The notes beneath the pieces are model-generated. The model made no database searches. It saw only the letters and a list, made by a program, of their open reading frames with translations, and was not told the DNA's origin. Shown piece by piece: positions 57,200 through 64,000 of a DNA stretch of 64,000 nucleotides; position 1 is the stretch's first letter; every line of letters starts with the position of its first letter. The stretch lies in assembly GCA_963971575.1 (NCBI GenBank), contig OZ020616.1, forward strand, positions 32,964,306 through 33,028,305, written 5' to 3'. Source of the stretch: Liopterus haemorrhoidalis. Its lineage: Eukaryota > Arthropoda > Insecta > Coleoptera > Dytiscidae. A program made the position numbers and the translations under genes.

Positions 57200-57462
57200 A
57201 TCTCATTTCTTTGATCTTCCTTCAGTGCTCCCCTCTACCTTCCTTTTCTCATTCCGGCTTCCCTCTCCGATTTCCTTCCTTCTTGCCTCCAGTTCTCTCG
57301 CCCATCATTCTCCCTTGCTTTCCTCACTCATCATTTCTTTGTTCTTCTTCCAGTGTTCCTCTCTACCTTCCTATTTTCCTTCAGGCTTCCCTCTCCTATC
57401 TCCTTCCTTCTTGTCCCCAGTTCTCTCGCCCATCTTTCTTCCTTGCCTTTCTCACTCATCTT
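57200..57462 (+). repeat. Duplicated polypyrimidine tract, 125-bp period
   Basis: Two units beginning TCATTTCTTTG (57204 and 57329) share TTCCTTCAGGCTTCCCTCTCC-like words, CTCGCCCATC and TTTCCTCACTCATC. The plus strand is nearly all C and T for about 260 nt. The Ser/Pro/Leu-rich open frames of 109 and 79 codons are composition artefacts. Such tracts can form triplex DNA. Confidence 0.8.
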
Positions 57463-58404
57463 AACAACATATATGATTATAAAAAAAGCTCTAGTTGGTT
57501 TTAAGACTTTTACGAAGATATGTGTCTAAGAACATCTTAAAACTTGCACTTATAACCTCTAAATTATAAAATGTAAACAAATATCAAGCAAATATATTTT
57601 TAAACAAAAAGTCAACCAAAGTGAAGTTTGGTTCTAAAAAGAACTGATTTAAACTAATGTATCAATAGACGAGGTTATGTAAAATAAACTTGAACAAAAC
57701 ATGTTTTTCCGTAAGAAACTTTAATTTGATGTATGTTAATTTGCAATGACATTTTTTGATCAATAAGCGTTATAAACCTCTGGGACAGCACTAGCACTAG
57801 TATTGGAGATAGGAAAGTGGATCGGTAACTGGGCCTTTTACTATGCCACTAGCCTACCCAACCGCCACATTTTTAATCGTAGGTCAATGTAATAAAGCTT
57901 TTTAAATTAGCGCAAGAAGTTAGAAAAACGTATTGCCTTTTGCTTTCTCATGTTTTGCAATTTATTTTTAGCTGTTTAGGTTAGGTGACTTATTTTGTCT
58001 CAGATTCATTTTTCTTTAAAATATTTTTAAATAAATAATATTAATAAATGAATAATAGATTCTCAACACCTAAGCGACGTATAAATGCAGAGAAAAACGA
58101 GCCTTTAGGATAGAATATGACAGGAAAAGTATGTACTAGGTAGTAATGAAAACAAAAGCAAGAAAATCAGAATCTATGACACTGAAAGGGATATTAAAAA
58201 GAAAAGTGTTTCGGACTAGCAATTCTGACATTCATCACATCATTAGAATTCAGAATTCGCCCACTGTACCTTTAACATTTTGGGCGCATTTTAGATGACA
58301 AAATCATAAGTTACAATAAGCTTAAGAAAAAAAAAATAATAATAATAAATTACAAAAACGTAACAAAATTATTTTTGGAGCATCACTTTTGAATTGTTAA
58401 GTTC
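57463..58404. other. AT-rich DNA, nothing recognised
   Basis: No coding sequence, tandem repeats or paired termini were seen. Confidence 0.5.
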
Positions 58405-58727
58405 AAATTTATTTTGGGGGATGTCAAACGAAAGTTTTCGATACAAGGATTAACAATCACATTTTTTTTATCAACAAATAATGAAATTAGCATCTCTTTT
58501 TGTTTTTAATATAAACATCAATATCCAACAGCAGGGGTATCAAACTCATTTGGGTCGCGTTCTATTTGTCATACAAAATGAAAAGCAGAGACGGAAATAT
58601 ATTTAACAATTTTAACTTAAATTATTATGCTAAAGAAGCCCAAGTTTTGTTTCATTATCTCTTCAGGAGCAAAAAAATATATTTTGCGGTTCCTTCTCCC
58701 CAACCATGATTCCTATACACGCCACTG
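58405..58727 (-). repeat. Fragment related to the 32.7-kb hAT family (inverted)
   Basis: The sequence contains CAGGGGTATCAAACTCATTT, GTCATACAAAATGA and AGCAGAGACGGAA in the reverse order of 32900-33000 and ends in the hAT-like terminus ATACACGCCACTG at 58727. The left end was not found. Confidence 0.6.
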
Positions 58728-59979
58728 TATAGGTATACTGTGCTCTGAAGACGGAATCAGATCTATTTGGATCAGTTCGCTAGTAACAAATGCGCAATTC
58801 TGAGTTCTTTGAGGGACGCTGAGTTAACTATTCAGTGATCTACTTGATCTTGATTTAATCTAAGTTCATATATTTTTGTTCTTTTAAACATACATTTTTC
58901 ATTTCATTTTAACTTTTAAACCTTATTTTAATCTTAATTTTAAACCGCCTTATTACTTAACGTTGTGTAACCCTTAACATTTAAAATCCAAAATCTAAGT
59001 AACCCAAATCAAATATAAGTTGACTAATTCGAAGGTTAGTAAGAACTAAAACATATTATTTAAATCACCTATCATAATGTTGAACCCGGGGCAAAACGCC
59101 TGGCACCCGAATTACTTAGTCAAAAATCTCATTTCAGTTTGAGATTATAGTACTTATCTTCTAATTTTTTGCTTTAATTACAAAATTGTCTTTGACACTG
59201 ACTTCCGGTTTAACGGCTCCTTCCATCCGGCACAAAGGCTGACGATAGTTTGGTGCCACATCGGAATCCGGATTGGACGTTAAATTATCGTAATTATAAA
59301 AATTAAATCGGTAGTTTTTCAATATGTTTACAATATATCACAGACCCGCTACATATTTGATATCAGCGATATAAAGTTTGATAGTAGTGACCCCCTACAG
59401 CGCCCAATTAAATTAAAATATGGTACGAAGAAGTGGATATATATTCTAGTCAAATAAGAGAACTGTATTAGGTTGAACTAGATTTTCTTTCTGTGCACCA
59501 ACTATTAATTATTAGTAAACGATTACTCATCTTTTGTAACTTTCTAAATCAATAATGAACCACTTTGTCATAAAGGTTTATTAAACTTTAATTTTTACAA
59601 TACATATTTAAATAGATATTGATTTTCAAAGTTTCAGTCGGTATATGAAATCAGAGGAATGTAATAATAACTATATAATAATTTATATAAAAAAGTACAA
59701 AACTCATAATTTAAGTTATATTTTAAGTTAAATATTACTTTTATTACATCTACATTAACGAATATCATACCTATGAGAAATAAGAGGTAAAACTGGCAAG
59801 CTAATAAATCTTATTTAATTATTATTAAATTTGGGAGTAGTTAAACAATTTGCTTAAGTTGTATTATAAATAATTCAGCGTTTGTTAAAAACATGAAGAG
59901 CCTGTTTAAGAATTATATCACGTCTACTATCACTTAAAATAAAAAGGCTGTATAATTATAATTCTTATATTATCTATAT
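58728..59979. other. 3' flank of the neighbouring protease gene; nothing recognised
   Basis: AT-rich sequence downstream of the protease stop codon. No exon, paired termini or strong repeat was found. A pair of GACGTTAAATTATCG-like words near 59280 has no visible meaning. Confidence 0.4.
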
Positions 59980-60210
<231 letters not shown>

Positions 60211-60360
60211 TTAAGTTAGGTTAAATTAAAATATATAAGCTAGGTGAGGCTATCCTTTCTATTGGAAATTTAAAATTGAATTTTAAAAGAAACGTTAATT
60301 CTAATACAGTAATACTGTATTGTAAGCATCAATATCGGGAAAACTAAAGAGATGAGAGTA

Positions 60361-60873
60361 CAGTAGGTGGCCAAATTATTAAGGACAGTATACTTTTTTA
60401 GTAATTTTCAAGTTTAAATGCATTTTGTGAGAAAATAAATTGTTTTTAAATCATTTTTCTTCTATATTCTTGTTGCTGGTATCATTTTTATTTTAAAAAG
60501 CGGGAGATCGCTAAAGAAATCATCACCACCAAGCGGCAATTGATAGAAACCCTTATCGGAGAGTGGCGTCACAACCCCAATCTCCGACACAACGCAAAAG
60601 TCTGCATAGAAAACATGCCCAAACGCCTGGAAGCCGCAATCGCAGCAAAGGGTGGCATTACAAAATATTAAGATTTTACTTAATTTGTTAAATTAACACT
60701 TTTTATACAAAAATAAATGGTTATGAATAAGTAATTATGTCGTTTTATATTCTAAATAAAGTACTCTAATGAATAAAAATAAATACGAGACCCAAAGCCA
60801 CTTATTTCCTCATTAAATTAATTTGAAAATTACAGAAAATTTGTACTGTCCCTAATAATTTGGCCACCTACTG
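60361..60873 (+). mobile_element. Internally deleted Tc1-like element
   Basis: The ends CAGTAGGTGGCCAAATTATT and continuing AAGGACAGTA are inverted repeats of about 30 bp with one or two mismatches, flanked by TA. At 513 bp it retains only the transposase C-terminus. The near-identity of its ends suggests recent mobilisation in trans. It lies about 260 bp upstream of exon 59980-60101, within that gene's intron. Confidence 0.88.
60492..60671 (+). pseudogene. Tc1 transposase C-terminal remnant
   Basis: The frame reads REIAKEIITTKRQLIETLIG, EWRHNPNLRHNAKVCIENMP and ends PKRLEAAIAAKGGITKY before TAA. A SMPRR-x-x-A-x-I-x-A-KGG-x-TKY end is the hallmark of Tc1-family transposases. The DD34E core is absent. 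Confidence 0.8.
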
Positions 60874-61145
60874 TATATTGATTTTGTTTGTTTACAAAAT
60901 TTAATTGTCAAATTTTGTTGTTCATGTTTTTCTACTTTTGTAAAAATGATTCTTTGTACATTTGTATACATACAATGTTCTTGTGTATTTAAATGTTAAA
61001 ATCTATTTCTTTATGTATGTCAGATATTTCTTTACTGTGATGTAACTGCAATGTTTTTCTTGTTTTGGCCGCAAGGCTGTTTAATAAATAAATTAAATTA
61101 AATTAAATTTAATTAAATATACCACAAGTAACCAATCACTCCAAT

Positions 61146-61262
61146 TAAATGACACAGATATCAGTCAAATTTACGAGTTTTGCTACTTAGGGAGTATAGT
61201 TACCAAATAGGGGGGGGGGGGACTGATGCTGATATAAATCAGAATACGTAAGGCAATATTTG
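61146..61262 (+). pseudogene. LINE alpha, first fragment
   Basis: The plus strand reads LNDTDISQIYEFCYLGSIVT, one stop, then GGGGTDADIN and IRKAIFAF. The FCYLGSIVT...GGTDADI...RIRKA-AF block is a common segment after the RT domain in one group of arthropod endonuclease-RT elements. A run of twelve G residues (61210-61221) has expanded the GG codons. The fragment continues at 62780, beyond an inserted second LINE. Confidence 0.7.
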
Positions 61263-61267
61263 CCTTT

Positions 61268-62525
61268 AATTTGATCAACAATTTATATATTTATACCTGT
61301 GTAGACAAAGCGAATCCATGTGTATCTGTTTTTCTTGATCTTAAAAAAACTTTCGATACAATAGATCACAATTTACTGCTGAATAAAATAGATTTGGGAT
61401 AAGGGGTATTGCTTTAAATTTATTTAAGAGTTACCTGGAAGACAGGATGCAGTATGTTGATTTTAAAGACACGAGTATCATAAGAAATAAAGTCACCTGT
61501 GAAGTAATGTAGGGAACTTGTCTAGGACCAATCCTTTTCATTATATACATAAATGAACTATTGCAACTGCAAATTTTTGAAGGAAACCTACTTTCCTATG
61601 CAGATGATGCAGTGCTTTTTGTTGAAGGTAAATCGTGGCTAGATATTCAGAATAACACTACAAAGAACTTACACTACAAAGAAAAAATTGCTTTGATACA
61701 AATAAGCTTTTAATTAATTTCTCAAAAACGCACTTTTTAATTTTTACTTCTTACAGTATTACTCAGCCAGATCTAAATTACCTCAAGTTTCACGAGATGG
61801 GTTGTAAAAGACATGATTGCTTATGTAACAAAATGTTTGAGAAAAAAAAAAAAAAAAATGTAACAAAATATCTTGGTTTGTGTATAGATCAACATTTAAA
61901 ATGGAAATGTACATATTGAAAACCTAGCAAACAGTCTAAGAAAATTAACTATTACTTTTCGGAAATTGTCTCAAATACTTACAGTTAGTAAACTAAAAGT
62001 TGTGTATTATGCATTGACAGAATCAGTTATTGGCTATGGCATACTAGGCTGGGGCGGGGCAGGTAAATAAATCATTAGAAATATCGTAATATTACAAAAG
62101 AGAATAGTTAAAATAATTGTATAAAGACAACAGTTTATTAAATTTTTCCGATATTATAATACGCGAAGTCAAAATCTAGTACGGCCCAGCAAATTAAATA
62201 AAGAACTGGGCAAGGTAAGTTTCCTTTATTATAGCCATAAGCTGTATAATGAATTTAAAGCATACACCAACAGCCAAGATATTTTGTTACACAATAATAA
62301 CTATAAAAAATTATAAAACTTTTCGTAAGAAACCTTACGGAAGATAAATTACAAATAATATTTAAAAACTTTTATATATCGAATTGAAATAATCAAACGT
62401 AAATTATAACAAATAGAAACCCCGATTATTGTGTTTTGCTCTCAGTTTTGTATAGTTTGGTATGATCAATTGTATATGTATGTAAAATGTATATAAATTT
62501 ATAACTGTCTATTATTATTATTCTG
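61268..62525 (+). pseudogene. LINE beta inserted in LINE alpha
   Basis: The reading has VFLDLKKTFDTIDHNLLLNK, LFKSYLEDRMQYVDF, GTCLGPILFIIYINELLQL and LLSYADDAVLFVEG, with intact YADD. It continues KLLINFSKTHFLIF, KYLGLCIDQHLKWKCH and LAKSLRKL-like, then LTESVIGYGILGWGGAG. Several stops and shifts are present. It ends in an ATT microsatellite near 62510-62522. It is a CR1/jockey-superclade element, truncated at its 5' end. Confidence 0.75.
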
Positions 62526-62779
62526 TTGTAAGATATAAACCATTAAAGTGCATATATCAGAGAGAAACCACACACAGACCTCTACAGGCCTCAGTGGTTG
62601 CATAGATTGTCTTGAAATGACACTTTGTCTTTATTAATATAATTATTGTATAACCTATATATTATTTTTATGTGTAATACGTTTATAAAAATAAAGATTA
62701 TTAATATTATTATAATCTCTGGCGTTCGACCATTATCTTTTGAAAGACCAAACTGCACATTTTTAACAACAAAACTAAA

Positions 62780-63190
62780 CTCAGTATGCATGTGAGACTT
62801 GGCGAGTCACAGAAACGGTGACTAGCAAATTACAAACATTTATTAATAAATAATTATAGAATTGTGTAAAATAAAATTAAAAAATTAAATGTGCGAATTC
62901 TATGTGCATTCACTGGTTAGATACCATCACTAATAAAAACCTCTGGCAGCTTACAGATCAAACAGAGTTCCGACAAGAAATCAAGAAGCGCAAATGGAAG
63001 TGGATTGGTCATACGTGAAAACCGGACAACATTGCAAAACAAAAGGCGCGTTGTAAAACCCAAAATAACCTGGCGATTGTCAATACAGAAAAAGGGAAAG
63101 CGCACGACAAAAGCTAGAACCAGATTAAAGGATTAGCACCAAACCATACCCAATGGAAACACTTCATTGAAGCCCTTTGCTCCATGTAGG
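62780..63190 (+). pseudogene. LINE alpha, second fragment (C-terminus)
   Basis: The plus strand reads QYACETWRVTETVTSKLQTF, then [31 protein letters not shown] and, after shifts, NHTQWKHFIEALCSM. This is the C-terminal end of the element whose earlier part lies at 61146-61262. The [10 protein letters not shown] motif is highly typical of that group. Stops are present. Confidence 0.7.
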
Positions 63191-64000
63191 AGTTATAGGA
63201 CCCAATGCATATTACAGTATTGTACAATAATACATTAACTGCTCTTATATTCGGTTAAGGACCAGACGTCTACCGTAGCTAAAAAATTATTTAGAAGTAT
63301 TTAGACCACTAAAAACAAATAAATAAGGATTGGGATTTAGAAGAATATATATTTGATTGATGATGAGTTACTGAAGAAAGTCTTATGGACAAAATTCAAC
63401 CTTAGTATCAGCAGAAAAGTGGAATAATCTCATTATTTTTAGAAAAAGTATTTTAGATTGAAGGACTGAACAAGAATTATGCGAAGTCCGTGTCATACAG
63501 CACGATTTTTGGTTAATGCAATCGGACTTGGATTTTGTTGCATGTAAGCAAAGAGCAAGTGGACGTTAGTCAAAAAGGTTTTTATTTGAAATCGAACGTA
63601 AGAACAAATTAACCCAAGTAAAGTAGACCTAAGGTATTAGTGCATAGCGTCTACGAATCTTAGAAATCATCAGTTATATAATGGAATGGTATAATATATG
63701 GCGAAGTAAAGTAAATCAGTCTAATACCCCTATTCCGTAAAATATTATTATTAAGCGACTGGTTAAGAAACGATAGTAGTTGACTTATGCTTTAACGACA
63801 ACTTCCACGATATTTTTTAAGAACGTATTCCGTATACCATATCGTTAGTTGATAATTTTGTACTTACTGAAAGATAATTCAAATATTAATTCCATAATTA
63901 TTGATAAATTACAGATATTTTCAGATTGATCAGTTGTGAAAAGGAGGACAAGAATTTTAAAATTAACGCAAAATGGAACTGGAAGTGGACCTCCTGAAAA
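63191..64000. other. No recognised gene to the window end
   Basis: AT-rich DNA. The last 60 bases can be read on the minus strand as SGGPLPVPFC, reminiscent of the protease active-site motif, but the preceding Asp is absent and the family pattern is not continued, so no exon is called. Confidence 0.35.

Noticed and set aside
57175..57504. Ser/Pro/Leu-rich open frames of 109 and 79 codons
   Set aside because: They follow from a polypyrimidine duplication; both frames are equally open and composition explains them.

Overview
This is AT-rich arthropod, most likely insect, nuclear DNA. Three things point there: spliced trypsin-fold genes with consensus GT/AG junctions, transposon families typical of arthropods (mariner of Mos1 type, THAP and DUF4817-like transposases, many hAT elements, a Helitron), and short CCTAA runs that match the ancestral arthropod telomere repeat. 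Nothing bacterial or viral was seen. Most open frames in the window are transposon relics or chance frames.

Host genes. The main gene lies on the minus strand from about 52.4 kb to 31.2 kb, possibly starting at 55.3 kb. Five exons (52201-52363, 42130-42335, 39517-39728, 32321-32378, 31193-31320) have matching splice phases and together encode a complete chymotrypsin-fold domain of about 255 residues. It is a serine protease homolog and not an active enzyme: the catalytic His and Ser are replaced by Ser and Val, while the Asp remains. A second trypsin-like gene upstream on the same strand contributes only its last exon (59980-60101), so this is part of a protease cluster. A candidate signal-peptide exon sits at 55245-55304.

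Region 0-31 kb is mostly transposon debris. In order it holds: a 5'-truncated RNase H-bearing non-LTR element (1.4-3.4 kb); a tandem pair of related elements (8.06-10.96 kb), each carrying a different MITE that the other lacks; two convergent transposase N-termini (11.2-11.9 kb); a THAP-domain element (12.0-12.9 kb); two complete hAT insertions with perfect 8-bp duplications (15.6-17.5 and 17.7-20.2 kb), the second holding a foldback/MULE-like element; two mariner copies (20.5-21.7 and 23.1-25.0 kb), each interrupted by a different hAT element at the same nucleotide position; then LINE fragments and a SETMAR-like mariner (30.0-31.0 kb).

Region 31-52 kb is the protease-homolog gene, whose introns have been inflated by insertions. 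These include hAT elements at 32.7 and 37.2 kb, a LINE reverse transcriptase at 36.2-36.9 kb, a tRNA-derived SINE, pogo-like elements, a full-length Mos1-type mariner inside a pogo-like element (42.7-44.6 kb), and a 4.1-kb Helitron (46.2-50.3 kb) built around about eleven copies of a 290-bp tandem repeat.

Region 52-64 kb holds more SINE and hAT copies, a polypyrimidine duplication, the neighbouring protease exon, a deleted Tc1 element and a LINE inserted in a LINE. All boundaries were read by eye; no database search or alignment program was used.
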